A stretch of 64,000 bases of DNA from Paramixta manurensis (GCF_013285385.1 NZ_CP054212.1:2480001-2544000); one strand, 5' to 3'; counted from the stretch's first letter, positions 16,625 through 25,899 are shown. The notes: a model not told the origin generated them from the letters alone. A program made the numbers and translations.

Positions 16625-17032
16625 ATGAGCGAAGCACTTAAAATTCTGAACAACATCCGTACACTGCGTGCACAAGCAAGAGAATGTACGCTGGAAACGC
16701 TGGAAGAAATGCTGGAAAAACTGGAAGTCGTCGTTAACGAACGTCGCGAAGAAGAGAGCCAGGTTCAGGCTGAAATTGAAGAGCGTACCCGTAAGCTACA
16801 GCAATATCGTGAAATGCTGATTGCAGACGGCATTGATCCGAACGAATTACTGCAAACCATGGCGGCCTCTAAGGCTGCAGGTAAAGCTAAGCGTGCTGCA
16901 CGTCCGGCAAAATATAAATATATTGATGAGAATGGCGAATCCAAAACCTGGACTGGCCAGGGCCGTACGCCAGCAGTGATCAAGAAAGCCATCGATGAAG
17001 AAGGCAAAAAGCTGGATGATTTCCTGCTGTAA
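16625..17032 (+). CDS. hns: Nucleoid-structuring protein H-NS
   Basis: H-NS binds AT-rich DNA, silences horizontally acquired and stress genes, and shapes the nucleoid. It has 135 residues. The N-terminal dimerisation helices and a coiled coil cover about residues 1-80 (starting MSEALKILNNIRTLRAQ). An AK-rich linker leads to the DNA-binding domain with the TWTGQGRTPAVI loop, which includes the minor-groove QGR hook. The start is ATG 16625 rather than the ORF extension upstream, on homology. It is followed by its own terminator, with the epimerase operon convergent downstream. Confidence 0.98.
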   Translation: MSEALKILNNIRTLRAQARECTLETLEEMLEKLEVVVNERREEESQVQAEIEERTRKLQQYREMLIADGIDPNELLQTMAASKAAGKAKRAARPAKYKYIDENGESKTWTGQGRTPAVIKKAIDEEGKKLDDFLL

Positions 17033-17057
17033 TTCCTGATCCGGGTGCTTCACAATT

Positions 17058-17086
17058 AACCCCATTTACTCTTGATGGGGTTTTTT
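17058..17086 (+). terminator. hns terminator
   Basis: Stem AACCCCAT (17058-17065) / ATGGGGTT (17075-17082) with a 9-nt loop and a T-run, 25 bp after the hns stop. Confidence 0.85.
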
Positions 17087-17131
17087 ATTGAACAATTTTG
17101 TTTGATTTTTGTATCACCAGGTCATCCTAAT

Positions 17132-17158
17132 AAAAAAGGAAGCTTTGCTTCCTTTTTT
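17132..17158. terminator. Terminator of the galU-ugd-epimerase operon
   Basis: A 12-bp perfect stem AAAAAAGGAAGC (17132-17143) / GCTTCCTTTTTT (17147-17158) with a 3-nt loop. On the minus strand it follows the epimerase stop and ends in a T-run; it can also back up hns termination. Confidence 0.9.
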
Positions 17159-17185
17159 GTTTTTGATAACACAACGCCCACCTTA

Positions 17186-18190
17186 TCAAACGCGATAGAA
17201 CTCTCTGTACCACGTGACAAAGCGTTTAATCCCCTCTTTCACGTCAGTCTGCGGTTTGAAGCCTATAACCTGATATAACGCGGCTGTATCGGCGCTGGTG
17301 TCCAGCACATCGCCAGGTTGCATCGGTAACATGTTTTTCCGTGCGGTGGTTCCTAACGCGTCTTCCAGCGCCTCAATGTACGCCATCAATGAAACCGGTT
17401 GGCTATTACCAATATTATAAACACGGTATGGTGCCGAGCTGGTTGCTGGCGAGCCGGTTTCTACCGTCCAGCTTTCATCGGGTTGAGGAATAACGTCCTG
17501 TAAGCGGAAAATAGATTCGGCGATATCATCAATATAGGTAAAGTCGCGACGCATCTGCCCGTTGTTGTACACATCAATACTTTCACCAGCGATAATAGCG
17601 CGTGTAAATTTAAATAACGCCATATCCGGGCGCCCCCACGGGCCATATACGGTAAAAAAGCGCAGACCGGTGGTTGGGATACCGTACAAATGCGAATAGG
17701 TGTGGGACATCAATTCATTCGCTTTCTTCGTCGCAGCGTAAAGAGAAACCGGGTGGTCAACGCTATCGTCGGTTGAGAACGGTAATTTGCGATTCAATCC
17801 ATAAACAGAGCTTGAAGAAGCATAAAGCAGATGCTCTATCTTATGATGCCGACATCCTTCAAGAATATTTAGGTGCCCGACCAAGTTAGCATCGGCATAC
17901 GCATGGGGATTATCAATTGAATAGCGCACCCCCGCCTGGGCAGCTAAGTGGATAACACGTTGAAATGCATGTTCCTCAAACAGCGCGGCAATCGCTTGAC
18001 GGTCTGCTAAATCGCACTGAATGAAGGTAAAGTTTGGTGACTGGATTAAATCGAGACGGGCGTGCTTGAGGTTAACATCATAATAATCATTCAGGTTGTC
18101 GATCCCGACAACCTGGTGACCGGCAGACAACAGGCGTTGGCTGACATGAGAACCAATAAAGCCTGCTGCGCCGGTAACCAGATAGTTCAT
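17186..18190 (-). CDS. UDP-glucuronate 4-epimerase-type NAD-dependent epimerase
   Basis: An extended SDR enzyme of 334 residues, resembling CapI/Uge-type epimerases that interconvert UDP-glucuronate and UDP-galacturonate. The NAD-binding GAAGFIGSHV lies near residue 7. The catalytic Ser-Tyr-Lys set is visible as SSSSVYG and YAATKKANE, and GRPDMALFKF follows in the substrate domain as in that subgroup. The start is ATG 18190 (MNYLVTGAAGF), 10 bp after the ugd stop. It is the third gene of galU-ugd-epimerase, whose products form consecutive steps. A GalE role is less likely given the sequence type and neighbours. It is absent from this locus in E. coli K-12. Confidence 0.85.
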   Translation of the reverse strand: MNYLVTGAAGFIGSHVSQRLLSAGHQVVGIDNLNDYYDVNLKHARLDLIQSPNFTFIQCDLADRQAIAALFEEHAFQRVIHLAAQAGVRYSIDNPHAYADANLVGHLNILEGCRHHKIEHLLYASSSSVYGLNRKLPFSTDDSVDHPVSLYAATKKANELMSHTYSHLYGIPTTGLRFFTVYGPWGRPDMALFKFTRAIIAGESIDVYNNGQMRRDFTYIDDIAESIFRLQDVIPQPDESWTVETGSPATSSAPYRVYNIGNSQPVSLMAYIEALEDALGTTARKNMLPMQPGDVLDTSADTAALYQVIGFKPQTDVKEGIKRFVTWYREFYRV

Positions 18191-18200
18191 ATTATCCCCG

Positions 18201-19544
18201 TTAGCCTGCCAGCTTGATAGATTCACCGCGGCCAATGGCGTAATAGGTAAAGCCGCGTTTATTAATCCTTTCGGGGTCGTACAGATTTCGTCCGTCAAAA
18301 ATGACCGGCTGTTTTAACGATTTTTTGATCAGATCGAAATCTGGCGCACGGAAGCTTTGCCATTCGGTACAAATCACCAAACCATCACACCCCTGCAAAG
18401 CAGCCTCTTTGGTGCCCATTAAGCGAAGGTCGCTACGATGCCCATAAATACGCTGAGCTTCATCCATCGCCTCCGGGTCAAACGCTTGCACCGTGGCGCC
18501 TGCCGCCCACAATGTCTCCATCAACACACGGCTGGATGCTTCACGCATATCATCGGTGTTAGGTTTAAACGCCAAGCCCCATAACGCGAAGGTTTTCCCT
18601 TTCAGGTCTTCACCGAAGTGGCGTTTAATAAATGCCGGCAGTTTCATTTTCTGCGCGTCGTTAACATCCTCAACGGCCTGTAGCAGACGAGAATTATAAC
18701 CAATGGATTCGGCGGTGCGAATCAATGCCTGAACGTCTTTCGGGAAACAGGAGCCGCCATAACCACAGCCGGGATAGATAAAATGGTACCCAATACGCGG
18801 GTCGGAACCGATCCCCTGACGTACTTTTTCAACATCAGCACCCAATCGTTCCGCAAGATTGGAAATTTCATTCATAAAGCTGATCTTGGTCGCCAGCATG
18901 CAGTTGGCCGCATATTTTGTCAGTTCAGCGCTACGAATATCCATCAGGATCATACGATCGTGGTTACGATTAAACGGCTCATAGAGCTCACGCAGCAAAT
19001 CAACCACATCTTCGTTATCCGTCCCGACAACAATACGCTCAGGACGCATACAATCGCTGACGGCGGCGCCTTCTTTCAAGAATTCCGGATTGGAAACCAC
19101 ATCGAACGTTAGTTCAACGCCGCGCGCATTAAGGGTTTCCTGCATTACGCTGCGTACTTTATCCGCAGTACCCACCGGAACGGTGGATTTATCCAGCACC
19201 ACTTTATGCTCATCCATATACTGAGCAATGGTACGCGCCACGGCGGTAACATACTTAAGATCGGCAGAACCATCTTCGTCCGGCGGCGTGCCTACCGCGA
19301 TAAATTGCATCACGCCATGTTTTACGCCCTCTTCCGCATTGGTGCTGAAGTTAAGGCGGCCAGCCTCGTAGTTTTGCATGACCAGCGGCGTTAAACCCGG
19401 TTCAAAAATAGGGATGAGACCCTGTTTCAAATTTTCGACTTTTGCTTCGTCGACATCGATGCAAAGAACGTCATGTCCGACTTCGGCCAATACCGCGGCC
19501 TGAACGAGCCCGACATAGCCGATACCAAATACGGTGACTTTCAT
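18201..19544 (-). CDS. ugd: UDP-glucose 6-dehydrogenase
   Basis: The enzyme oxidises UDP-glucose to UDP-glucuronate with two NAD+. It has 447 residues, longer than the 388 of E. coli Ugd and typical of the other Ugd type. The N-terminal Rossmann fold carries GIGYVGLVQA, the catalytic Cys is in YPGCGYGGSCFPKD near residue 260, and a C-terminal NAD-like domain holds the FKPNTDDMR motif. It lies 26 bp after galU, its substrate supplier, and 10 bp before the epimerase that uses its product. The product feeds capsule, LPS or aminoarabinose pathways. Confidence 0.95.
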   Translation of the reverse strand: MKVTVFGIGYVGLVQAAVLAEVGHDVLCIDVDEAKVENLKQGLIPIFEPGLTPLVMQNYEAGRLNFSTNAEEGVKHGVMQFIAVGTPPDEDGSADLKYVTAVARTIAQYMDEHKVVLDKSTVPVGTADKVRSVMQETLNARGVELTFDVVSNPEFLKEGAAVSDCMRPERIVVGTDNEDVVDLLRELYEPFNRNHDRMILMDIRSAELTKYAANCMLATKISFMNEISNLAERLGADVEKVRQGIGSDPRIGYHFIYPGCGYGGSCFPKDVQALIRTAESIGYNSRLLQAVEDVNDAQKMKLPAFIKRHFGEDLKGKTFALWGLAFKPNTDDMREASSRVLMETLWAAGATVQAFDPEAMDEAQRIYGHRSDLRLMGTKEAALQGCDGLVICTEWQSFRAPDFDLIKKSLKQPVIFDGRNLYDPERINKRGFTYYAIGRGESIKLAG

Positions 19545-19570
19545 TGAGTTATCCCGTTTTTAAAAATAGA

Positions 19571-20479
19571 TTACTTTTTGTCGCCGATGGCGCTTTCCAG
19601 CCACTGTTTAAAATCACTACCCAGCGAAGCATGCCGGATGCCATATTCAACAAAGGCCTGCATGTAGCCCAGTTTGTTACCGCAATCGTGGCTCACACCT
19701 TTCAGGTGATAAGCCTCAACGGTCTCTTTTTCCATCAGCATGGCGATGGAATCCGTCAATTGCACTTCACCACCGGCTCCCGGAGGCGTTTTTGCCAGCA
19801 GCGGCCAAATATCGGCGGAAAGCACATAACGCCCGACAACGGCAAGGTTAGAAGGCGCTTCGCTGGCTTTTGGTTTCTCAACCACGCCAACCATTGGCGA
19901 ACTGTCACCCGGTTTTAATTCTGCGCCCTGGCAATCAACCACACCGTAGGCGGTAACATCGGCAACTGGCTCAACCATAATCTGGCTACGGTTGGTTTCA
20001 TCAAAGCGTTGCAGCATTTCAGCCAGGTTATCTTTGGTCGGATCAGATTCGTATTCATCAATAATAACGTCTGGCAGAATCACCGCGACTGGCTCATCAC
20101 CCACCAGCGGATGCGCGCACATGACTGCGTGGCCCAGACCTTTCGCGATCCCCTGACGCACCTGCATGATGGTGACGTGCGGCGGACAAATCGATTGGAT
20201 TTCATCCAGTAACTGACGCTTAACGCGTTTTTCCAACATCGCTTCCAGCTCGAAGCTAGTATCGAAGTGGTTCTCAATGGAGTTTTTAGAAGAGTGCGTA
20301 ACCAACACAATTTCGTTAATGCCCGCAGCGATACACTCGTTAACGACATACTGAATTAACGGCTTATCAACCAGCGGTAACATTTCTTTTGGAATTGCCT
20401 TGGTAGCAGGCAGCATACGCGTCCCCAAACCTGCAACCGGGATTACCGCTTTTTTTACTTTGGACTTATAGGCAGACAT
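19571..20479 (-). CDS. galU: UTP-glucose-1-phosphate uridylyltransferase GalU
   Basis: The enzyme makes UDP-glucose from glucose-1-phosphate and UTP, the entry to glycan and trehalose synthesis. It has 302 residues, identical in length to E. coli GalU. The nucleotidyltransferase signature AVIPVAGLGTRMLPATKAIPK is near the N-terminus, and the ILPDVIIDEY metal-binding segment and GVVEKPK follow. The start is ATG 20479 (MSAYKSK), chosen by homology over an in-frame upstream ATG. It heads the galU-ugd-epimerase operon, with rssB upstream on the same strand. Confidence 0.97.
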   Translation of the reverse strand: MSAYKSKVKKAVIPVAGLGTRMLPATKAIPKEMLPLVDKPLIQYVVNECIAAGINEIVLVTHSSKNSIENHFDTSFELEAMLEKRVKRQLLDEIQSICPPHVTIMQVRQGIAKGLGHAVMCAHPLVGDEPVAVILPDVIIDEYESDPTKDNLAEMLQRFDETNRSQIMVEPVADVTAYGVVDCQGAELKPGDSSPMVGVVEKPKASEAPSNLAVVGRYVLSADIWPLLAKTPPGAGGEVQLTDSIAMLMEKETVEAYHLKGVSHDCGNKLGYMQAFVEYGIRHASLGSDFKQWLESAIGDKK

Positions 20480-20673
20480 CAAGGTACCTCTCTTTAGGCC
20501 GTTCAAGTTATTACTTGATATGTCGATTTAAAAACGAAACGAGTATATCAGTTCAGTAAGGACGGATTTATCCTGGATGAACCCTTTCCCGTTAATTTAA
20601 GACTATTACCCAAGTGTAAAGCTTATGGCAGATGCTGTCTGCCGAGGTAAACGAAATATTATTTTTCCGCTTA

Positions 20674-21687
20674 TTATTCCGCCGACAGCATTAAACGCAG
20701 GCGCCCGCCTGCGCCCCATACCTGGCACTGCCAGGCATCACAACGTTGACTTATTTGATTGAGATGTGTGCTGCCCAGCGTGCCGAGCGGAACGCCATTA
20801 TTGAGCTGTATTTGATGGGTATTGATGTTAAGCGTGGCGTTTAATCCAGCGGAAACGAGGATCAGGTTTTTCAGGCTTTGGTGATAATACCCAACCAATA
20901 AGGGAAACTGACCTTTCAGATTCGCCTGACGCAATAACATATTGACCTGTTTCAGTAGATTACTTAATTCCGGCAGCCGCTGTTTTTGTCCCGAGAGCTG
21001 TTCCTGCAACAATCCGTTAAACAATGCGCGTAATAATAAAGCGGCCAGAACACCGTTATCCCCGGCTCGCGTCACATCAAGACAGTAGAAAGCTAAATCT
21101 TTATCGGAAAGCGCAGCGATGTCTAACACCAGCCCCGGCTGTTCTGCCATGGTGAGCTGACGATAGTTAACCCGGCAATTCGCGATAACTTGTTGCACCG
21201 GAGGCTGAAGTTGTTTGAGTAATTTTGCGGCGGCGGTCGGATTACGCGTCAGCGCTTCCCAATCTTGAAATAGCTGTTCATCTTCCTCGACTTTTGAGGT
21301 GAACATTGAAGGATAGAGGCATTCATAGACGGCCTCGCGCAACCGTTCAAGATTTTTAACCGGCTTGAGCAACACATCCTGTACCCCAAGACGCAGTACA
21401 TGAGCGATGTCCGCCATATTTTCAGTGGCGGATATCACTAAGATAGGAACCTGATTTCCCTGGGTACGGATATGCTCCACCAGTTTGATTCCATTCATGC
21501 GCGGCATTTCTAAATCGCACACAATCATATCTGGCGTTATTTTTTGCAGCATTGAAATGGCCTCAAGGCCATCGCCCGCCAAACAGATGACAGCGCCTAA
21601 AGCCTGCAAAAAATTTTCTAACAGAGAGCGGAAAACGATCTCATCTTCTACGATGAGAATCTTTTTTCCTGTTAATGGTTTTTCCAT
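20674..21687 (-). CDS. rssB: RssB, adaptor for RpoS proteolysis
   Basis: RssB delivers the stress sigma factor RpoS to ClpXP. It has 337 residues, as in E. coli. The N-terminal receiver domain has acidic residues D15 and E16 (VEDE) and phospho-acceptor D58 in VCDLEMP, with the conserved Lys in LLKP. A linker and a C-terminal PP2C-like effector domain lacking phosphatase metal residues follow. It lies downstream of rssA on the same strand, 100 bp apart. Confidence 0.95.
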   Translation of the reverse strand: MEKPLTGKKILIVEDEIVFRSLLENFLQALGAVICLAGDGLEAISMLQKITPDMIVCDLEMPRMNGIKLVEHIRTQGNQVPILVISATENMADIAHVLRLGVQDVLLKPVKNLERLREAVYECLYPSMFTSKVEEDEQLFQDWEALTRNPTAAAKLLKQLQPPVQQVIANCRVNYRQLTMAEQPGLVLDIAALSDKDLAFYCLDVTRAGDNGVLAALLLRALFNGLLQEQLSGQKQRLPELSNLLKQVNMLLRQANLKGQFPLLVGYYHQSLKNLILVSAGLNATLNINTHQIQLNNGVPLGTLGSTHLNQISQRCDAWQCQVWGAGGRLRLMLSAE

Positions 21688-21787
21688 CGCTCCCCCCAGT
21701 GCATCAGATAACTCAATAGTGGTTCATAAAACGCACTTGCGCCTGTCAGAATTGACTGAAGTAACATGTGTGATTGATCCACAAGCA

Positions 21788-22690
21788 TTATCTGTTTCGA
21801 ACAAGCGGTAGAAGCTCATCCATTTTCTTTTCAACAGCCGCTTTGCCCGCGGCTATCGCTTCTTCAGCTCGATGAAAATCAAGCGTCGATATCTGCGGGC
21901 AGAACGGCTGGATTAATACATCTGGCGGATCGCCCGCCATGCGATTACGTTTTAACCGGTTTTCCAGCACCTGAATCGAGGTGGACATAATCTCCATCGC
22001 GCCAGGCGTATGGTTGATACGCCGTTGCGCCATTTTCCCCAACTGTTGCCGCAAGCGGCCTCCCCATGTCGTCGCCGACTCCGCTACTATATTGTTCCCT
22101 TCCGGCGTGACCGACAATAAATCTTGCTGCATCAGATGCGCGTCATGCTGCAAATCAACCGCAATCACAATATCGGCACCTAAAGCACGGGTAAGCGAAA
22201 TCGGTACCGGATTGACGACTGCGCCGTCAACCAACCAGTAACCGTTATAAGGCACTGGCGAGAGTAAGCCGGGCATGCTGCAGGATGCACGTACCGCCTG
22301 ATGTAAGTCCCCCTCCGTCAGCCAAAGTTCGCGCCCGGTACTGAGATTGGTCGCCACCGCGCCGAACCGGCGCCCACACTCTTCAAAGGCTTCATGAGGT
22401 ACGATTCGACGTACATGATTGAAGACGCGTTCACCGCGCAGCAACCCGCCGCGCCGCCATGAAAGGTCCATCAACCGCAACACATCCCAGTAGCTAAATG
22501 AGCGGACCCACTTCTCCATGACTGGCAGATGATGGCTGGCGTACGCGGCACCCACTAAAGCGCCAACCGAACATCCTGCCACCACATCAATCTCGATCCC
22601 CGCGCGTTCCAGCGCGTGGATCACGCCTATGTGGGCCCATCCTTTGGCAGCGCCTGAACCCAGCGCCAATCCAATTTTTACCTGTCTCAT
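21788..22690 (-). CDS. rssA: RssA, patatin-like phospholipase family protein
   Basis: A 300-residue patatin-family hydrolase. The oxyanion glycine loop (GSGAAKG) is at the N-terminus, the nucleophile Ser is in GCSVGAL, and the catalytic Asp is in VDGAVVNP, so the Ser-Asp dyad is intact. The natural lipid substrate is not established. It forms the rssAB unit as in E. coli and is divergent from ychJ. Confidence 0.93.
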   Translation of the reverse strand: MRQVKIGLALGSGAAKGWAHIGVIHALERAGIEIDVVAGCSVGALVGAAYASHHLPVMEKWVRSFSYWDVLRLMDLSWRRGGLLRGERVFNHVRRIVPHEAFEECGRRFGAVATNLSTGRELWLTEGDLHQAVRASCSMPGLLSPVPYNGYWLVDGAVVNPVPISLTRALGADIVIAVDLQHDAHLMQQDLLSVTPEGNNIVAESATTWGGRLRQQLGKMAQRRINHTPGAMEIMSTSIQVLENRLKRNRMAGDPPDVLIQPFCPQISTLDFHRAEEAIAAGKAAVEKKMDELLPLVRNR

Positions 22691-22801
22691 TCAACCTCTG
22701 GTGCTTGCTTAAACTGTCTAAAATGGCTTACCGCGCTTTCCTCGGTTAACATAGCGCGTATTTTTCACTTTATATCTGCGAGTAGATAAACCGGAGCTAT
22801 C

Positions 22802-23260
22802 GTGTCTGAAAACTGCCCATGCTGTAGCGGATTGCAGTATAGCCTATGTTGCGCCCCCTATCTAAGCGGCGAAGCCATTGTGCAAACGCCGCAGGCTTTA
22901 ATGCGGTCACGCTATACCGCGTATAGCAAACAAAACGCCGAATACTTGGTGAGCACCTGGCATGCTAGTTGCCGGACGCCACAGTTGACACAGGTTCTGT
23001 CTGAAAGTTTTGCCGCAACCACGTGGTTAAGCTTGAATGTAAACGCTTGTGAGGCCGGAAGCCATGATAATGAAGGTTTTGTGACCTTTTTTGCGCGATA
23101 CCTCGAGAAACAGCGTACCGGAACCCTGTATGAGCGTTCTCGCTTTCTTCGTGAGGATCAACGCTGGTACTATATTGATGGAACTACGCCGCAGGTAGGG
23201 CGTAATGATCGCTGCCCTTGTGGTGCCGAAAAAAAATACAAAAAATGCTGCGGCCAATAA
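22802..23260 (+). CDS. ychJ: YchJ, SEC-C motif protein
   Basis: A 152-residue cytosolic protein of the UPF0225 family. A short Cys cluster (CPCCSG...LCCAPY) opens the protein and a second SEC-C zinc motif, CPCGAEKKYKKCCG, closes it. In SecA the same motif binds zinc and SecB. The middle carries an NTF2-like region. The start is GTG 22802. Its biological role is not known. It is divergent from rssA and followed by purU. Confidence 0.92.
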   Translation: MSENCPCCSGLQYSLCCAPYLSGEAIVQTPQALMRSRYTAYSKQNAEYLVSTWHASCRTPQLTQVLSESFAATTWLSLNVNACEAGSHDNEGFVTFFARYLEKQRTGTLYERSRFLREDQRWYYIDGTTPQVGRNDRCPCGAEKKYKKCCGQ

Positions 23261-23312
23261 TTCCGCTGCCGTTGAGATTCACCTTATTCGTTTCGACAGG
23301 ATAGAGACCAAG

Positions 23313-24161
23313 ATGCAAGCGCAAACTACGCAACGAAAAATACTACGCACCATTTGCCCGGATGCCAAAGGGTTGATTGCCAAGATCACCACTATTTGTT
23401 ACCAGCATGAATTGAATATCGTGCAGAACAATGAATTTGTCGATCATCGTACCGGTCGCTTTTTTATGCGCACCGAGCTTGAAGGCATCTTTAATGATGA
23501 GATTCTGTTGGCCGATCTTGATGCCGCATTGCCGCAAGGTTCAGTACGGGAACTGAATGCAGCCGGTCGTCGTCGGGTTGTCATTCTGGTGACCAAAGAG
23601 GCGCACTGTCTTGGCGATTTGTTGATGAAATCGGCCTATGGCGGTTTGGATGTTGAGATTGCGGCGGTAATTGGTAACCATGCGACGTTGCAGACTCTGG
23701 TCGAGCGGTTTGAGATTCCTTTTGTGCTGGTCAGCCACGAAGGGTTAACGCGTGAAGAGCATGACAATAAAATGGCGGCGGAGATTGATAATTTCCAACC
23801 AGACTATGTTGTTTTAGCCAAATATATGCGCGTATTGACGCCAGGGTTTGTGCAACATTTTCCAAATCAGATTATCAATATTCATCACTCGTTTCTGCCG
23901 GCCTTTATTGGTGCACGCCCTTATCATCAAGCCTATGAGCGTGGCGTTAAGATTATTGGCGCTACCGCGCATTACGTGAATGATAATTTGGATGAAGGGC
24001 CGATTATTATGCAAGACGTTATTCACGTTGATCATAGCTATACGGCGGAAGAGATGATGCGCGCTGGGCGTGATGTGGAGAAGAATGTACTGAGCCGGGC
24101 ATTAGATAAGGTGCTGTCTCAGCGCGTGTTTGTTTACGGTAACCGAACGATTATTTTGTGA
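23313..24161 (+). CDS. purU: Formyltetrahydrofolate deformylase PurU
   Basis: The enzyme hydrolyses 10-formyl-THF to THF and formate, supplying formate to PurT and balancing one-carbon pools. It has 282 residues (280 in E. coli). An N-terminal ACT domain (about residues 8-85, CPDAKGLIAKI) precedes the formyl-transferase fold with the catalytic set N-H-D in the segments NIHHSFLPAF, TAHYVN and DEGPII. The start at ATG 23313 fits the family N-terminus; a longer open frame overlaps the ychJ end. tRNA-Tyr follows on the same strand. Confidence 0.96.
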   Translation: MQAQTTQRKILRTICPDAKGLIAKITTICYQHELNIVQNNEFVDHRTGRFFMRTELEGIFNDEILLADLDAALPQGSVRELNAAGRRRVVILVTKEAHCLGDLLMKSAYGGLDVEIAAVIGNHATLQTLVERFEIPFVLVSHEGLTREEHDNKMAAEIDNFQPDYVVLAKYMRVLTPGFVQHFPNQIINIHHSFLPAFIGARPYHQAYERGVKIIGATAHYVNDNLDEGPIIMQDVIHVDHSYTAEEMMRAGRDVEKNVLSRALDKVLSQRVFVYGNRTIIL

Positions 24162-24243
24162 TCATTTTTGGCGCTGTTTGTTTGACAAATCAGCGCCCGT
24201 GCATAATTTTTCGGCAAACGAAAAAGTTTTCATTAATCCATAC

Positions 24244-24271
24244 TTTACATCATCGGTTCATTTGATATGAT
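24244..24271 (+). promoter_or_regulatory. tRNA-Tyr promoter with GC-rich discriminator
   Basis: TTTACA (24244-24249) and TATGAT (24266-24271) are 16 bp apart, followed by the GC-rich GCGCCCCGC. The -10 region and discriminator are the same as I recall for E. coli tyrT, a classic stringently controlled promoter. Growth-rate control through ppGpp is inferred from that discriminator. Confidence 0.85.
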
Positions 24272-24306
24272 GCGCCCCGCTCTCCAGCAGAGCGGTTAAG
24301 GCCAGT

Positions 24307-24373
<67 letters not shown>

Positions 24374-24391
<18 letters not shown>

Positions 24392-24475
24392 TTTCAGATA
24401 TTCACCTTTCTTCCCAGCCAACGCTAAGTACTCATAATTCCCGACGGGAAGGACGAGAAACTTCGACCCGAAGGT
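24374..24475 (+). repeat. rtT-like repeat, unit 1 (includes the tRNA-Tyr 3' end)
   Basis: The 102-bp unit begins with the last 18 bases of tRNA-Tyr, including CCA, and continues for 84 bp beyond it. Unit 2 is identical except for two transitions and lies exactly 169 bp downstream. In E. coli the tyrT operon also carries tandem repeats (about 178 bp) that begin with the final 19 bases of the tRNA; those encode the rtT RNA. The arrangement here is the same kind. Confidence 0.85.
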
Positions 24476-24542
24476 TTGAGTCGAGCATAGCGAGACAACG
24501 CGCACAGCGCGGCCCGCAGGGTGAGGAACGTAGTGACGAATC

Positions 24543-24644
24543 ATCCTTCCCCCACCACCATTTCAGATATTCACCTTTCTTCCCAGCCAACGCTAAGTAC
24601 TCATAATTCCCGATGGGAAGGACGAGAAGCTTCGACCCGAAGGT
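24543..24644 (+). repeat. rtT-like repeat, unit 2
   Basis: This second copy starts at the 18 bases ATCCTTCCCCCACCACCA without the rest of the tRNA. The 67 bp between units (24476-24542) are not repeated. Processing of the primary transcript after the pseudo tRNA end could release a small RNA of about 169 nt, which is inference from the E. coli precedent. A small stem (GAAGG/CCTTC) lies at the distal end but I see no clear intrinsic terminator. Confidence 0.85.
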
Positions 24645-24746
24645 GCCTTCACCTCCTAATGGTTTCCCCTTTTGCACTAATCGTGACAACACTGAGAAAA
24701 CTCTGCTACCATCCCGCCATCTTTTCCCTGCAAAATGGCGACTGAA

Positions 24747-25553
24747 ATGAAATTCATTTCCTTTAACATCAACGGGTTACGTGCACGCCCTCACCAACTG
24801 GCAGCATTAATCGAACAACATCAACCTGACATAATCGGCCTACAAGAAACCAAAGTTCATGATGATATGTTCCCGCTGGAAGAGATAGGTAAACTGGGTT
24901 ACAACGTTTTTTACCACGGGCAAAAAGGCCACTATGGTGTGGCGCTAATGACCAAAGTGCAGCCAGTTATGGTACGTCGTGGCTTCCCGGATGACGGCGA
25001 AGAAGCGCAACGTCGTTTAATCATGGCCGAGATCCCCAGCCCAATCGGCGATATTACGGTAATCAACGGTTATTTTCCTCAGGGAGAAAGCCGCGACCAC
25101 CCGACTAAGTTCCCGGCCAAAGATAAATTCTACCGCGATCTCCAAAATTACCTTGAGCAAAATCTCCAGACAGATAAACCCGTATTAATTATGGGTGATA
25201 TGAATATCAGCTCAACCGATCTGGATATTGGTATCGGCGAAGAGAGCCGCAAACGCTGGTTACGCACCGGGAAATGTTCATTTTTGCCGGAAGAACGTGA
25301 ATGGATGACTAGGCTGCTGAAATGGGGTTTAGTTGATACCTGGCGTGCCGCCAACCCAGACACTAACGATCGCTTCTCCTGGTTCGATTATCGTTCAAAA
25401 GGTTTTGATGATAACCGCGGTCTACGGATAGACTTACTCTTAGCCAGCCGCCCACTGGCAGAATGCTGTGTCGATACCGGTATTGATTACCAGATACGCA
25501 GTATGGAAAAACCTTCCGACCACGCCCCAATTTGGGCAACCTTTAAACTGTAG
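24747..25553 (+). CDS. xthA: Exonuclease III
   Basis: The major AP endonuclease and 3'-repair exonuclease of base excision repair. It has 268 residues, the E. coli length. Metal ligand E34 is in LQETK, the catalytic MGDMN carries D and N, and the C-terminal PSDHAPIW holds the active His. The start is taken at ATG 24747 (MKFISFNING) rather than at 24735, because it matches the family N-terminus. It follows the tRNA-Tyr repeat directly. Confidence 0.96.
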   Translation: MKFISFNINGLRARPHQLAALIEQHQPDIIGLQETKVHDDMFPLEEIGKLGYNVFYHGQKGHYGVALMTKVQPVMVRRGFPDDGEEAQRRLIMAEIPSPIGDITVINGYFPQGESRDHPTKFPAKDKFYRDLQNYLEQNLQTDKPVLIMGDMNISSTDLDIGIGEESRKRWLRTGKCSFLPEEREWMTRLLKWGLVDTWRAANPDTNDRFSWFDYRSKGFDDNRGLRIDLLLASRPLAECCVDTGIDYQIRSMEKPSDHAPIWATFKL

Positions 25554-25599
25554 TATTTCCACCTGCTACGGACCAGGCGGTTACCGTAGCAGGCACGGA

Positions 25600-25899
25600 T
25601 TATTTGAGTTGGCGCCAGACCAACGGGTTAGTCCCTAACACCTTCTCATCACGCGTACACTGCAATAAAATTCCTTCGGCTTTCACTACCGCCCCTTCAG
25701 AGTAACTACGATTTTCGTACAGGCAACATTGCGCGCAAGGTGTCGACTGCTGGCGATTTTGCCCCTGCGTCCACACCTCTGGCGGCATATCCACGACCAC
25801 ATCGGTATTCCCGCCGCTATGCAAACTCTCGACGCGCTGCGCGAGGGCCGGGGCGCAAAGCAACACGCCTAACGCCCATACTAGCGATAATTTCATCAC
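25600..25899 (-). CDS. ynjH: YnjH-like DUF1496 protein
   Basis: A 99-residue protein with a Sec signal peptide (cut near ALAQ, residue 20), so probably periplasmic. The mature part has paired cysteines in CAQCCLYENRSYSEGAV, typical of DUF1496, which includes E. coli YnjH from the same ynjH-topB neighbourhood. Function is unknown. Its ATG overlaps the topB stop (ATGA), so translation is coupled to topoisomerase III. Confidence 0.75.
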   Translation of the reverse strand: MMKLSLVWALGVLLCAPALAQRVESLHSGGNTDVVVDMPPEVWTQGQNRQQSTPCAQCCLYENRSYSEGAVVKAEGILLQCTRDEKVLGTNPLVWRQLK

